Shown: positions 1-8,633 of the stretch, piece after piece | Layout: every line of letters begins with the position of its first letter | Position numbering within the stretch: the first letter of the stretch is position 1 | Source: GCA-003244245 sp035606945 | GTDB taxonomy: Bacteria; Actinomycetota; Actinomycetes; Mycobacteriales; Pseudonocardiaceae | Reading direction: 5' to 3' | DNA: 64,000 nucleotides | NCBI GenBank assembly: GCA_035606945.1 | Contig: DATNDR010000136.1 | Location: forward strand, 1 to 64,000 | Position numbers and translations under genes: made by a program | Notes under the pieces: model-generated | Database searches by the model: none | The model's input: the letters and a program-made list of their open reading frames with translations, nothing else | Told to the model about the DNA's origin: nothing

Positions 1-636
1 GACGATCCCGAGGTGCTGGCTCTGCGGGCCCGGCAACGACGCAACATGCTGGCTACTTTGTTCCTCTCGCAGGGCGTACCGATGCTGCTGCACGGCGATG
101 AGCTCGGCCGCACCCAGCGGGGCAACAACAACGCCTATTGCCAGGACAATGAGCTGTCCTGGGTGGACTGGAGTTCGGCCGACCAGGAGCTGGCCGCGTT
201 CACCGCGGCGCTGATCGCGATGCGCCGCGAGCACCCGGTGTTCCGGCGCCGCAGGTTCTTCGCCGGGCGTCCGATCCGCGGCGGCGACGACCTGCGCGAC
301 ATCGCGTGGTTCACCGAGTCCGGCAAGGAGATGACCGAGCAGGACTGGGAAGTTCAGGTATGCCAATACCTCACCGTATTCCTCAACGGAGACGGCATCC
401 CGGACGCCGACGCCCGCGGCCAGCTGGTCACCGATAATTCGTTTCTGCTGTGCTTCAACGCCCACTACACAGACATCGACGTGCAGCTGCCCGGCAACGG
501 CTACGGGGAGGAATGGACCGTCGTTCTGGATACCGCGACCGACCAGCTACCGGGCAGCCGTGGTGGCACTGCCCCGGGCGACGCGAAGATGACTGTCACC
601 GGCCGGTCGCTAGTGATTCTGGAGCGTGTCACATGA
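1..636 (+). CDS. glgX: Glycogen debranching enzyme GlgX/TreX, 3' end only
   Basis: The frame is open from the first base, so only the last 211 residues are present. The segment GVPMLLHGDELGRTQ followed by GNNNAYCQDNELSW is the conserved C-terminal part of the GH13 isoamylase/debranching family. The enzyme cuts alpha-1,6 branches in glycogen or maltodextrin and gives linear chains that TreY can use. The tail after it is the usual beta-sandwich C-domain. It ends 16 nt before treY and runs in the same direction, which fits a treX-treY-treZ trehalose operon. The catalytic residues lie upstream of the window and cannot be checked. Confidence 0.93.
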   Translation, partial: DDPEVLALRARQRRNMLATLFLSQGVPMLLHGDELGRTQRGNNNAYCQDNELSWVDWSSADQELAAFTAALIAMRREHPVFRRRRFFAGRPIRGGDDLRDIAWFTESGKEMTEQDWEVQVCQYLTVFLNGDGIPDADARGQLVTDNSFLLCFNAHYTDIDVQLPGNGYGEEWTVVLDTATDQLPGSRGGTAPGDAKMTVTGRSLVILERVT

Positions 637-652
637 CGCCGCGTAGCACGCC

Positions 653-2923
653 ATGCTGATCCCCGCGTCGACCTACCGGCTGCAGCTCAACGCCGAGTTC
701 CCTTTCGCCGACGCCGCTGCCGTGGTGCCGTACTTGGCATCGCTGGGCGTCGGCGCGGTATACACCTCGCCGCTGCTGGCGGCGATGCCGGGATCGCAGC
801 ACGGGTATGACGTGGCTGATCCCAGCCAGGTAGCCGGCGTACTCGGCGGCGAAGTGGGCCGCCACGCCCTGGTGGCGGCCGTGCGTAAACACGAGCTGGC
901 CCTGGTGGTGGATATCGTGCCCAACCACCTCGGGGTGGCCGAAGCGCAGGCGAACCCGGCGTGGTGGGATCTGCTGCGGTACGGGCCGTCGTCACGCTTT
1001 GCCCGGTGGTTCGACATCACCGGCTGGCCGTTGCGCCTTCCGGTCCTGGCCGACTCCCCCGACGCGCTATCTCACTTACGGCTGGACGGTGACCTGCTCT
1101 GGTACCACGAGCACGCCTTCCCGCTCGCGCCGGGGACAGCCGGCGGAAGCCCACAACATGTGCACGAGGCGCAGCACTACCGGCTGGTGTCCTGGCGGGC
1201 GGACGTGGGTTACCGGCGTTTCTTCGCGGTCAGCGACCTCGCCGCCGTCCGTGTCGAGGACCCGGAGGTATTCGACGCCACCCACCGTGAAGTGCTGCGC
1301 TGGGTCGCCGACGGGGATGTGGACGGCCTGCGCGTCGATCACCCGGATGGCCTCACAGATCCCGCGGGTTACCTGCACCGGTTGCGTGCCGACGCCGCGG
1401 ATACCTGGATCGTGGTGGAGAAGATCCTCGAGCCGGGCGAAGAGCTGCCCCGATCCTGGCCGGTCGCCGGTACCACCGGCTACGACGCGCTCGCCGAGGT
1501 CGACGGGGTTCTCATCGACCCAGCTGGAGCCGGGGTGTTCACCGCGCTGGACACCGAGCTGACCGGCGTCCAGACCAGCTGGCCGCAGCTGGTGCACGAC
1601 TGCAAGCTCGATGTGGCCACCGGCATGCTCTGCTCGGAGTTGCGTCGCCTGGCCGAGCTGGCGCCGTCCGTACCCGACGTGACCGATGTGCTCGCCGAGC
1701 TGCTGGCCTGCTTCCCGGTCTACCGTTCCTACCTGCCAGACGGGGTCGCACATCTCGATCAGGCGCTGGCGGCCGCCCAGCGTCGGCGCCCCGATCTCAC
1801 GGCGGCGCTGGCGGCCCTGTCGTCCCGGCTGCGGGATCCACGCGACGAGCTGGCCGTCCGGTTCCAGCAAACCTCCGGCGCCGTGATGGCCAAAGGCGTC
1901 GAGGACACCGCCTACTACCGCTGGACCCGGTTCGTCGCGCTCAACGAGGTCGGCGGGGATCCGGACCGTTTCGGGCTCGATCTCGACGCCTTCCACGCCG
2001 CGATGGCGCACCGCGAGCAGATCGCCCCGCACGGGATGACCACCCTGTCCACTCACGACACCAAGCGTTCAGCCGATGTGCGGGCCCGGCTCGCGGTGCT
2101 GTCCGAACTGCCGGACTGGTGGGCTTGGACCGTCCGGGAATTCACCGGGCTGGCGGCGGCGGCCGGGGCTCCCGTGCCCGATCCGGCTATCGGTCACCTG
2201 CTGTGGCAGACCGTGGTCGGCGGTTGGCCACTGCCTCCCGAGCGGCTGCACAATTACCTGGACAAAGCGATGCGGGAGGCGCGGACCCGGACCAGCTGGA
2301 CCGACCCGGACGAGCCGTTCGAGACCGCCATGCACAGCATCGCGGACGCAACGCTGAACGACCCCGGGCTGCGCTCCGCGGTCGCCACGGCGGCGGCACG
2401 GATCATCGCGCCTGGACGGTCGAACTCGCTGTCGGCGGTGCTGCTGCAACTGGCCATGCCGGGGGTGCCGGACACCTATCAGGGCGGCGAGTTGTGGGAT
2501 CTGTCCTTGGTGGACCCGGACAATCGTCGGCCCGTGGACTTCACCGCGCGTGCGGATCTGCTGGCGCAGATCGACCACGGCCGGCTACCTGACATCGACG
2601 AATCTGGCGCGGTGAAACTGCTGGTGGTGTCCCGTGCGCTGCGCGCTCGCCGTGATCAGCCTGAGCGGTTCACCGGCTACCTCCCGCTGCGCGCTACCGG
2701 GCCGGCCGCCTCGCACGCCGTGGCATTCGCCCGCGATGGGGTGGTCGCGGTGGCAACTCGGCTGCCCGTCGGGCTGTCCGCCAGAGGCGGTTGGGGTGAG
2801 ACCGCGTTGGCCCTGCCCGAAGGCGCCTGGACCGACGCTTTCACCGGCCTGTCGACTTCAGGCGAGGTGGCGCTGACCGAACTGCTCGCCCGCTATCCCG
2901 TCGCCTTGCTGATCGCCGACTAA
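653..2923 (+). CDS. treY: Malto-oligosyltrehalose synthase TreY
   Basis: This 756-residue cytoplasmic GH13 enzyme converts the reducing-end alpha-1,4 bond of a maltodextrin to an alpha,alpha-1,1 bond, making maltooligosyltrehalose. The N-terminus has STYRLQLN and the TSPLL...GYDV motif typical of TreY. The GH13 regions are visible: DIVPNHLG (about 87-94), DGLRVDHPDGL (224-234, nucleophile Asp229), VVEKIL (acid Glu256) and STHDTKRSADVRARL in the second half. PDTYQGGELWDLSLVDPDNR near the C-terminus is also TreY-specific. The length is normal. It follows glgX by 16 nt and its end overlaps the convergent Uma2 gene by 4 nt. Confidence 0.96.
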   Translation: MLIPASTYRLQLNAEFPFADAAAVVPYLASLGVGAVYTSPLLAAMPGSQHGYDVADPSQVAGVLGGEVGRHALVAAVRKHELALVVDIVPNHLGVAEAQANPAWWDLLRYGPSSRFARWFDITGWPLRLPVLADSPDALSHLRLDGDLLWYHEHAFPLAPGTAGGSPQHVHEAQHYRLVSWRADVGYRRFFAVSDLAAVRVEDPEVFDATHREVLRWVADGDVDGLRVDHPDGLTDPAGYLHRLRADAADTWIVVEKILEPGEELPRSWPVAGTTGYDALAEVDGVLIDPAGAGVFTALDTELTGVQTSWPQLVHDCKLDVATGMLCSELRRLAELAPSVPDVTDVLAELLACFPVYRSYLPDGVAHLDQALAAAQRRRPDLTAALAALSSRLRDPRDELAVRFQQTSGAVMAKGVEDTAYYRWTRFVALNEVGGDPDRFGLDLDAFHAAMAHREQIAPHGMTTLSTHDTKRSADVRARLAVLSELPDWWAWTVREFTGLAAAAGAPVPDPAIGHLLWQTVVGGWPLPPERLHNYLDKAMREARTRTSWTDPDEPFETAMHSIADATLNDPGLRSAVATAAARIIAPGRSNSLSAVLLQLAMPGVPDTYQGGELWDLSLVDPDNRRPVDFTARADLLAQIDHGRLPDIDESGAVKLLVVSRALRARRDQPERFTGYLPLRATGPAASHAVAFARDGVVAVATRLPVGLSARGGWGETALALPEGAWTDAFTGLSTSGEVALTELLARYPVALLIAD

Positions 2924-3504
2924 CCGCGATGCAGTCCAGCGACGAGCTCCGCGGGCACCACCGTAACGGAAAACGGCCGCTGGGCATGCCAAGCCTGTGC
3001 ACCTGACGGACACCCGACCTCGACGTAGCGGCCGTCCTCCAGTTCCATCACGTGCAGCGACGGCGTGTCGGGATCGGGGTCGACCAGCCAGTACGAGGCA
3101 ACGCCGGCCTCCTCGTAGGCGGACAGCTTCGACAACCGATCGATCCGCCGAGTGCTCGGCGAAAGCACCTCGACGGCCAGCACCGGAGGCGCTTCGAGGT
3201 AGCGCCCACCGTCCACGGCCAGCAGGTCACCGCGCCGCGCGACGAGCACATCGGGCTGCAACGCAATCCGATGGCTGCCACGCCACTCGAACGGGGCGAG
3301 CACCACGTGCAGATCCGGCGGGCATTCGGCGTGCAGCGCTCGGGCGAGCGCGAACGCCACCTCCTGGTGCCATAATCCTGGTGCCGGGCTCACCAGCAGC
3401 GTCCCGTCGAGTAACTCGTAGCGCAGCCCGTCGTCAGGCATCCGCTCAAGGTCGGAAACGGTGAATTCACCAACCGGCCCGAACGCGTCCATTCCGGTGG
3501 CCAT
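2920..3504 (-). CDS. Uma2-family (DUF820) putative restriction endonuclease-fold protein
   Basis: About 194 residues. Features of the Uma2 PD-(D/E)XK fold are visible: an N-terminal LRYELLDGTLLVSPAP, the acidic QPDVLVARR segment, and AVEVLSPSTRRIDRLSKL followed by YWLVDPD. The cellular role of this family is unsettled. It is abundant in cyanobacteria and actinobacteria and is often encoded as a lone gene, as here. It sits inside the trehalose cluster on the opposite strand, overlapping the treY stop by 4 nt and diverging from treZ. The ATG at 3504 was chosen; ATG 3492 (MDAFG) is equally possible, and a longer frame runs to 3564. No toxin-antitoxin partner is seen. Confidence 0.85.
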   Translation of the reverse strand: MATGMDAFGPVGEFTVSDLERMPDDGLRYELLDGTLLVSPAPGLWHQEVAFALARALHAECPPDLHVVLAPFEWRGSHRIALQPDVLVARRGDLLAVDGGRYLEAPPVLAVEVLSPSTRRIDRLSKLSAYEEAGVASYWLVDPDPDTPSLHVMELEDGRYVEVGCPSGAQAWHAQRPFSVTVVPAELVAGLHRG

Positions 3505-3575
3505 GCCGCCATCGTGCCCCCTCGCTGTGGTCATGGCCAGGACAATGCCGCACGACCCTGACAAGATCGGTGCCT

Positions 3576-5309
3576 ATGGAGTTCACGGTGTGGGCCCCGC
3601 TGCGTCAGCGGGTAGCGGTAGTGGTGGACGGAGCTGAACACGAACTGGCTCGAACCACCGGCGGCTGGTGGGGGGTCGACATCGACGGTGCCGGATCAGG
3701 GACCGACTACGCATTCCGGCTGGATGAGGAGGACACTCCGCTACCCGATCCGCGATCCCGGTGGCAACCGAACGGGGTGCACGCAACATCCAGGGTCTAT
3801 GACCACGCCGCATTCATGTGGACCGACGACAAGTGGACCGGCCGCGCACTGGCCGGCAGCGTGCTCTACGAACTGCACATCGGCACGTTCACCCCACCCG
3901 GCACCTTCGACTCCGCGATCGAGCGTCTCGACCACCTCGTCGAGCTGGGCATCGACCTGGTCGAGGTGATGCCGGTCAACGCCGTCGACGGATCCCGCAA
4001 CTGGGGCTACGACGGGGTCGGCTGGTACGCCGTCACCGAGAACTACGGCGGGCCGGACGGCCTCAAGCGCTTCGTGGACGCCTGCCATGCCCGTGGGCTG
4101 GGCGTGATCCTCGATGTGGTGCACAACCATCTCGGCCCATCGGGCGCGTATCTGGACCGCTTCGGGCCCTATTTCGCCGGAAGCAACATCTGGGGACCCA
4201 CCCTCAACCTGGACGGCCCGCATTCCGACCAGGTGCGCCGGTACGTCATCGACAACGCGGTGGAGTGGCTGCGCGGCTACCACCTCGATGGCCTGCGGTT
4301 GGATGCGGTGCATGCGCTGCGCGACACCCGTGCCACCCATGTGTTGGAGGAGATGGCCGCCGAGGTGGACGCCCTGGCCGCGCACCTGCGACGGCCGCTG
4401 TCGTTGATCGCCGAGTCCGACCTCAACAATCCCCGCCTGGTCACGCCCCGGGCCGCCGGGGGCTTCGGACTGACCGCGCAATGGGACGACGACATCCACC
4501 ATTGCCTGCATGCCACGCTGACCGGCGAACGGCAGGGCTACTACGCCGACTTCGGTGCGCTACCCGACCTGGCCCGGACCCTGCGCACGGTGTTCTTCCA
4601 CGACGGTCGCTGGTCGAGCTTCCGCCAGCGCACCCATGGCCGCCCCGTGGACACCGCTCACTTACCTGGCTGGAAATTCGTCAGCTACCTGCAAAACCAC
4701 GACCAGGTGGGCAATCGCGCCACCGGCGACCGCATCTCGGCCACGCTGTCCCCCGGCCTGCTGGCCTGCGGCGCGGCACTCGTGTTGTGCACCCCCTACA
4801 CACCGATGATCTTCATGGGCGAGGAGTGGGGGGCGGCGACCCCGTTCCAGTTCTTCTCGTTCATGCCCGATCCGCAGTTGCAGGAGGCCGTCCGCCGCGG
4901 GCGCTACGCCGAGTTCGCCGAACACGGCTGGAACGAAACGGACGTTCCTGACCCGAACGATGATGAAACGTTTCAACGTTCCAAGCTGGACTGGTCCGAG
5001 CCCGAGAAGCAACCGCATGCCAATGTGCTGCGCATGTACCGAGAGCTGATCGCGTTGCGCATACGCCACCCGGAACTCTCCGACCCTCGGCTGGACGCCT
5101 TGACCGTCGATGCGGATGACCAGGCCCGGACACTGGTGCTGCACCGAGGTGCGCTGCGGGTGGTGGTGAACCTCAACGCCCAGCCGGCCACCGTTGCGCT
5201 GGATAGCGCACCAACCCGAGTTCTACTCAGCTCAGGGCAGGCCACTACCGCGCAACACACCGTGCAGCTTGACGGCGAGACGTTCGCCGTGGTTGCCGTC
5301 GCGTCCTAG
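3576..5309 (+). CDS. treZ: Malto-oligosyltrehalose trehalohydrolase TreZ
   Basis: This 577-residue GH13 hydrolase releases trehalose from maltooligosyltrehalose, the last step of the TreX-TreY-TreZ route. It has an N-terminal beta domain (FTVWAPLRQRVAVVVDG), then the barrel with ELHIGTFTPPGTFD (about 99-112), DVVHNHLGPSG (180-190), DGLRLDAVHAL with nucleophile Asp243, ESDLNNPR with Glu280, NHDQVGNR, and MIFMGEEWGAATPFQFF. A GTG six bases upstream (3570) would add two residues; ATG 3576 gives the usual family N-terminus. Its end overlaps the convergent DUF3618 gene by 4 nt. Confidence 0.96.
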   Translation: MEFTVWAPLRQRVAVVVDGAEHELARTTGGWWGVDIDGAGSGTDYAFRLDEEDTPLPDPRSRWQPNGVHATSRVYDHAAFMWTDDKWTGRALAGSVLYELHIGTFTPPGTFDSAIERLDHLVELGIDLVEVMPVNAVDGSRNWGYDGVGWYAVTENYGGPDGLKRFVDACHARGLGVILDVVHNHLGPSGAYLDRFGPYFAGSNIWGPTLNLDGPHSDQVRRYVIDNAVEWLRGYHLDGLRLDAVHALRDTRATHVLEEMAAEVDALAAHLRRPLSLIAESDLNNPRLVTPRAAGGFGLTAQWDDDIHHCLHATLTGERQGYYADFGALPDLARTLRTVFFHDGRWSSFRQRTHGRPVDTAHLPGWKFVSYLQNHDQVGNRATGDRISATLSPGLLACGAALVLCTPYTPMIFMGEEWGAATPFQFFSFMPDPQLQEAVRRGRYAEFAEHGWNETDVPDPNDDETFQRSKLDWSEPEKQPHANVLRMYRELIALRIRHPELSDPRLDALTVDADDQARTLVLHRGALRVVVNLNAQPATVALDSAPTRVLLSSGQATTAQHTVQLDGETFAVVAVAS

Positions 5310-5527
5310 CGGAACAGCTTGCGCAACAACACCAGCACGATGAGCGCACCGATACCCATCAGCGTGTAGCGAACCCGCGGATCGGCCATGGTGGACTCCA
5401 CCTGCTCCTTGCCGGCCTCGACAAGGCGCTGGGGATTCGCCCGGGTACCGATCTCCTGGAGCGTGGCAGCCAGCGCATCGCGGGCCTGCTCGATATCGCG
5501 TTCGATGGTGTCAGCATCGCGGGCCAT
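5306..5527 (-). CDS. DUF3618 small membrane-anchored protein
   Basis: A 73-residue protein. The N-terminal half is an amphipathic helix, RDADTIERDIEQARDALAAT, typical of DUF3618. It continues with TLQEIGTRANPQRLVEAGKEQVES and ends in one hydrophobic helix (YTLMGIGALIVLVLLRKLF) with a basic tail, so it probably sits in the inner membrane with the charged helix in the cytoplasm. The function of the family is unknown; it is often near phage-holin-like or stress genes. The ATG at 5527 has GAGGA just upstream. The open frame continues well upstream of this ATG, but that part is antisense to bcp and is not coding. Confidence 0.85.
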   Translation of the reverse strand: MARDADTIERDIEQARDALAATLQEIGTRANPQRLVEAGKEQVESTMADPRVRYTLMGIGALIVLVLLRKLFR

Positions 5528-5620
5528 CAGTCCTCCTCGCGGGGTGTGCGTGCGGCACACCGTAGGCGACCGGCAGCCGGGTGCCGAAGCCACCCCATCG
5601 CAGCGGTACCGTCGGACCTC

Positions 5621-6094
5621 GTGACTGACAACGTCCGGCTGTTCCCCGGCGATCCCGCTCCCGAATTCACCCTGCCCGACGCCGATGGCAAGCCAGTCGC
5701 GCTGTCGGACTACCGCGGCCGGTCCGTGGTGGTCTACTTCTACCCGGCGGCGAGCACGCCGGGCTGTACGAAGCAGGCTTGCGACTTCCGGGACAGCCTC
5801 GCCGAACTGGACACGGCCGGGTTCGCGGTACTCGGCATCTCGCCGGACCCGCCGGCGAAGCTGGCGAAGTTCCGCGACGCCGAGGGCCTGACTTTCCCGT
5901 TGCTGTCCGATGAGGACCGCTCGGTGCTCAAGGCCTATGGCGCCTACGGCGAGAAGCAGATGTACGGCAGGACGGTCACCGGTGTGATCCGATCCAGCTT
6001 CGTGATCGACCCGCAGGGCCGCATTGACCAGGCGCTCTACCACGTCCGCGCCACCGGCCACGTGGCCAGACTGCGCAAAGACCTCGGAGTCTGA
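5621..6094 (+). CDS. bcp: Thioredoxin-dependent peroxiredoxin, BCP/PrxQ type
   Basis: 157 residues from a GTG start. The peroxidatic cysteine is Cys49 in STPGCTKQACDFRD and the possible resolving cysteine is Cys54, five residues later, the arrangement of atypical 2-Cys BCP/PrxQ enzymes. GDPAPEFTLPDADGKPVALS at the N-terminus and SFVIDPQGRI near the end are normal thioredoxin-fold landmarks. It reduces hydroperoxides in the cytoplasm with electrons from thioredoxin. The start was set by the LFPGDPAPEF alignment; the frame extends upstream, but that part has no family similarity. An HNH nuclease remnant follows in the same frame directly after the stop codon. Confidence 0.94.
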   Translation: MTDNVRLFPGDPAPEFTLPDADGKPVALSDYRGRSVVVYFYPAASTPGCTKQACDFRDSLAELDTAGFAVLGISPDPPAKLAKFRDAEGLTFPLLSDEDRSVLKAYGAYGEKQMYGRTVTGVIRSSFVIDPQGRIDQALYHVRATGHVARLRKDLGV

Positions 6095-6223
6095 CCCATA
6101 TCCTGGGCAGGAACATCACTGGGCGACCACGCTGCTAATCGACTGGCGAACCGCCGTATTCTCTGCCCCAACTGCCATGCGCTCACCGAGACCTGGTGTG
6201 CCCGTAACCGCAAGCCGGCGTAG
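6095..6223 (+). pseudogene. C-terminal remnant of an HNH endonuclease
   Basis: Directly after the bcp stop and in the same frame, 42 codons without a start codon encode GDHAANRLANRR, then ILCPNCHALTETWC, then ARNRKPA and a TAG stop. The pattern GDxxxNRxxNxRxLCPNCHALTxTxCxRN is the classic C-terminal half of small HNH endonucleases of actinobacteria and phages, including the CPNCH metal-binding cysteines. The N-terminal half is missing: upstream is intact bcp. The last codons overlap the tRNA-Leu acceptor stem. I read it as the tail of a decayed homing-type nuclease gene. Identification rests on the motif only. Confidence 0.6.
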
Positions 6224-6286
6224 CCCAACGGCAGAGGCACGGGCCTTAGGAGCCCGCCAGTGTGGGTTCGAATCCCACCGCCGGCA
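6214..6286 (+). tRNA. tRNA-Leu (anticodon UAG), short variable loop
   Basis: A full cloverleaf can be drawn. The acceptor GCCGGCG (6214-6220) pairs perfectly with CGCCGGC (6279-6285), and the discriminator is A6286. The D stem is GCC/GGC with GG in the loop. The anticodon stem is CGGGC/GCCCG with loop CTTAGGA, so the anticodon is UAG (6247-6249). The T arm is GTGGG-TTCGAAT-CCCAC. CCA is not encoded (the next bases are CCC). The variable region is only 5 nt (CCAGT), so this is a class I shape although bacterial tRNA-Leu is normally class II with a long variable arm. Amino-acid identity is inferred from the anticodon and A73. Confidence 0.85.
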
Positions 6287-6356
6287 CCCAGCGGCCACTT
6301 CACCGTGGCTACGTGATGCCCGCGCGGCCCGCAGCTGCATCCGGGCCAATTCATTG

Positions 6357-6839
6357 TCATCCGGCCTGGTCAGTGTCCCCCTCCGGGATATTGCTGGGTG
6401 CGGTGCGCTCGGCGTGAACCGCGCGCAGCGAGCGCATGGCCTGCACCGCGTACCGGCCGTCAGCAGCCTGGATGGCCATCACCGCGATGTACTCGTCGTC
6501 GGGCAGCTCGATGCGCGCCCATGGAGCGCCATCGGGAAAGGACACCCGCAGCACCAGATCCCAAGGCACCGTGCGGGTCGTGAGTACGTTGCGCACCTCC
6601 ACGCCATCTGCAACGGCGCGCACCCGCGGCCGGGCGAACAACAGAGCTGCACCGGCGAGTAACAGTCCCAGCAGCACCATGGCCACTTGGTCGGAGAACC
6701 GGAAATAGACGCCGGTGGGCGTGCGCCGCAACAAGACGGCGACCACGGTGAACACCACGACCAGCACTACAGCGGCCGCCACCGCGACGTGGCGAGCTTT
6801 CCGCGGCCGGGCCTGGAATAGCACGCCGACGGGTTTCAT
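6357..6839 (-). CDS. PH-domain membrane protein
   Basis: 160 residues from ATG 6839. There are two N-terminal membrane helices (HVAVAAAVVLVVVFTVVAVLL and VAMVLLGLLLAGAALLFA, separated by a short loop) and then a bacterial PH-like domain (VRAVADGVEVRNVLTTRTVPW ... LVLRVSFPDGAPWARIELPD). It lies downstream of ribH on the same strand, as a small membrane protein does after ribH in mycobacteria (the Rv1417 position), so orthology is likely. The function is unknown. Two or more 22-nt repeat units lie just upstream in the gap to ribH. Confidence 0.8.
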   Translation of the reverse strand: MKPVGVLFQARPRKARHVAVAAAVVLVVVFTVVAVLLRRTPTGVYFRFSDQVAMVLLGLLLAGAALLFARPRVRAVADGVEVRNVLTTRTVPWDLVLRVSFPDGAPWARIELPDDEYIAVMAIQAADGRYAVQAMRSLRAVHAERTAPSNIPEGDTDQAG

Positions 6840-6862
6840 CCTGCCCCGCCCGTGCACAGATG

Positions 6863-6906
6863 ACCGACACAGCGTGCAGGACGACGCGACACGCGGGGAA
6901 GGGGGA
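6863..6906. repeat. Two 22-nt tandem units, CGACAC core
   Basis: Two adjacent 22-nt units start at 6863 (ACCGACACAGCG...) and 6885 (CGCGACACGCGG...). A weaker one may precede them at 6841. The same unit with the same 22-nt period occurs at 37969-38034 and 55540-55583. All three sites lie in the short gap just upstream of a minus-strand gene. Confidence 0.6.
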
Positions 6907-6909
6907 AGC

Positions 6910-7401
6910 TCATGACGCGCTCCGCGGGGTCTGACGTAGGTCGCGCAGCACCAGGGCGGTCTGCAAGGCCGCGACGCATGCCTGGAATCCCTTGTCCTCC
7001 GCCGAGGAGGGCAGCCCGCAGCGGTCCAACGCCTGTTCCTCGGTATCGCAGGTGAGCACCCCGTTTCCGACCGCGATGCCCGCGTCCAGCGCCACTCTGG
7101 TCAGACCCGCGGTGACCGCGTCGCAGACGTACTCGAAATGCGGCGTGCCACCCCGGATCACCACTCCGAGCGCCACCACCGCATCGTGTGCCCGGGCCAG
7201 TTGCTGGCACACCACAGCAAGCTCCACGGCCCCTGGTACCCGTACCACCGTGGGGGCGGCGATCCCCGCTTGTGCTGCCGCGGCGGTCGCCCGGTCCAGC
7301 AATGCCGTGGTGATGCGTTCATGCCAGCGGGTCGCGGCGATACCCAGCCGCAGGTCACCGCAGCGCGGTACCTCCAGTGCAGGCTGACCCGTACCGCTCA
7401 C
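6910..7401 (-). CDS. ribH: 6,7-dimethyl-8-ribityllumazine synthase
   Basis: 163 residues, the normal length for lumazine synthase. It condenses 5-amino-6-ribitylaminouracil with dihydroxybutanone phosphate. Landmarks are LRLGIAATRWHERIT, VVRVPGAVELAVVCQQLA, and GVVIRGGTPHFEYVCDAV carrying the catalytic His and the phosphate-binding region. The enzyme forms icosahedral or pentameric cytoplasmic assemblies. Its start overlaps the ribBA stop by 4 nt, so the two are translationally coupled. The stretch SSAEDKGFQACVAALQTALV is the usual C-terminal helix. Confidence 0.96.
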   Translation of the reverse strand: MSGTGQPALEVPRCGDLRLGIAATRWHERITTALLDRATAAAAQAGIAAPTVVRVPGAVELAVVCQQLARAHDAVVALGVVIRGGTPHFEYVCDAVTAGLTRVALDAGIAVGNGVLTCDTEEQALDRCGLPSSAEDKGFQACVAALQTALVLRDLRQTPRSAS

Positions 7402-8633
7402 TGCTGCACCCGCTCCAGCCCATCGAGGTCATGACCCATCCGGTCGCGTTTGGTCCGCAGATAACGCAGGTTTTCCGGATTCGGCCTGGTCGGCAGCGGG
7501 ACCCTGCCAGTGATCGCCAAGCCGTACCCCTCCAGACCGGCCCGCTTGGCCGGGTTGTTGGTGAGCAACCGCATCGACCGCACGCCCAGATCCACCAGGA
7601 TCTGCGCCCCGGTGCCGTAGTCACGCGCGTCGGCGGGCATGCCCAGAGCTAGGTTGGCATCGACGGTGTCGGCGCCGGCGTCCTGTAGTTGGTAGGCCTG
7701 CAGCTTGTGCATCAGCCCGATGCCGCGGCCTTCATGACCACGCACGTAGAGCACCACCCCACGACCCTCTGCGGCGATGGCGGCCAGCGCAGCGTCCAGC
7801 TGCGGGCCGCAGTCACAGCGCAGCGAGCCGAGCACGTCTCCGGTGAGGCATTCCGAGTGCACCCGGACCAGCACGTCGGTGCCGTCCCCGATCTCCCCTG
7901 CGACCAGGGCGATGTGCTCGACCCCGTCGAGCAGCGAATCGAACCCGATCGCCCGAAACTCACCGTGCACCGTGGGGATGCGCGCTTCGGCGACCCGTTC
8001 CACCTGCTTTTCGAAGCGCCGCCGGTAGGAGATGAGATCAGCGATGGTGATCAGCGCCAAGTCGTGCTCGGCGGCGAATACCTCCAGCTCATCGCGACGG
8101 GCCATGTCGCCGTCGTCCTTGGCGGAGACGATTTCGCTCAGCGCACCGGCCGGCGGCAGTCCAGCCATCCGGGACAGATCCACCCCCGCTTCGGTGTGGC
8201 CGGGGCGGCGCAGCACCCCGCCCTCCTTGGCTCGTAACGGCACGACGTGGCCAGGGCGCACGAAGTCGACCGATTTGGCGTCCGGATCGGCCAGCAGCCG
8301 GATGGTGCGAGCCCGGTCCGCTGCCGAGATACCGGTCGTCACACCCTCGCGGGCGTCCACGGTCACGGTGTACGCGGTGCCCCGCTTGTCCTGGTTGGTG
8401 TGGTACATCGGTGGCAGGTCCAACCGGTCGCAGTCCTCGCCGGTCAGTGCCACGCAGATGTATCCCGAGGTGTACCGAACCATGAACGCCACCAACTCGG
8501 GAGTGGCCCGAGCTGCGGCGAAGATCAAATCTCCCTCGTTCTCCCGATCCTCGTCGTCCACCACGATCACCGGGCGCCCGGCCGCCACGTCGGCGATCGC
8601 GCGATCGATGCCGGCAAAGGCGCTCTGGGTCAT
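7398..8633 (-). CDS. ribBA: Bifunctional DHBP synthase / GTP cyclohydrolase II
   Basis: 411 residues from ATG 8633, with GGAGGAGG upstream. The N-terminal half is 3,4-dihydroxy-2-butanone-4-phosphate synthase: VVDDEDRENEGDLIFAA with acidic metal ligands, TGISAADRA, and RPGHVVPLRAKEGGVLRRPGH. The C-terminal half is GTP cyclohydrolase II: VRVHSECLTGDVLGSLRCDC with zinc cysteines and GHEGRGIGLMHKLQAYQLQ. The two activities supply both riboflavin precursors. An open frame reaches far upstream to 9551, but it has no family similarity before MTQSAFAGIDRAI. I looked for an FMN riboswitch upstream and did not see one. Confidence 0.96.
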   Translation of the reverse strand: MTQSAFAGIDRAIADVAAGRPVIVVDDEDRENEGDLIFAAARATPELVAFMVRYTSGYICVALTGEDCDRLDLPPMYHTNQDKRGTAYTVTVDAREGVTTGISAADRARTIRLLADPDAKSVDFVRPGHVVPLRAKEGGVLRRPGHTEAGVDLSRMAGLPPAGALSEIVSAKDDGDMARRDELEVFAAEHDLALITIADLISYRRRFEKQVERVAEARIPTVHGEFRAIGFDSLLDGVEHIALVAGEIGDGTDVLVRVHSECLTGDVLGSLRCDCGPQLDAALAAIAAEGRGVVLYVRGHEGRGIGLMHKLQAYQLQDAGADTVDANLALGMPADARDYGTGAQILVDLGVRSMRLLTNNPAKRAGLEGYGLAITGRVPLPTRPNPENLRYLRTKRDRMGHDLDGLERVQQ

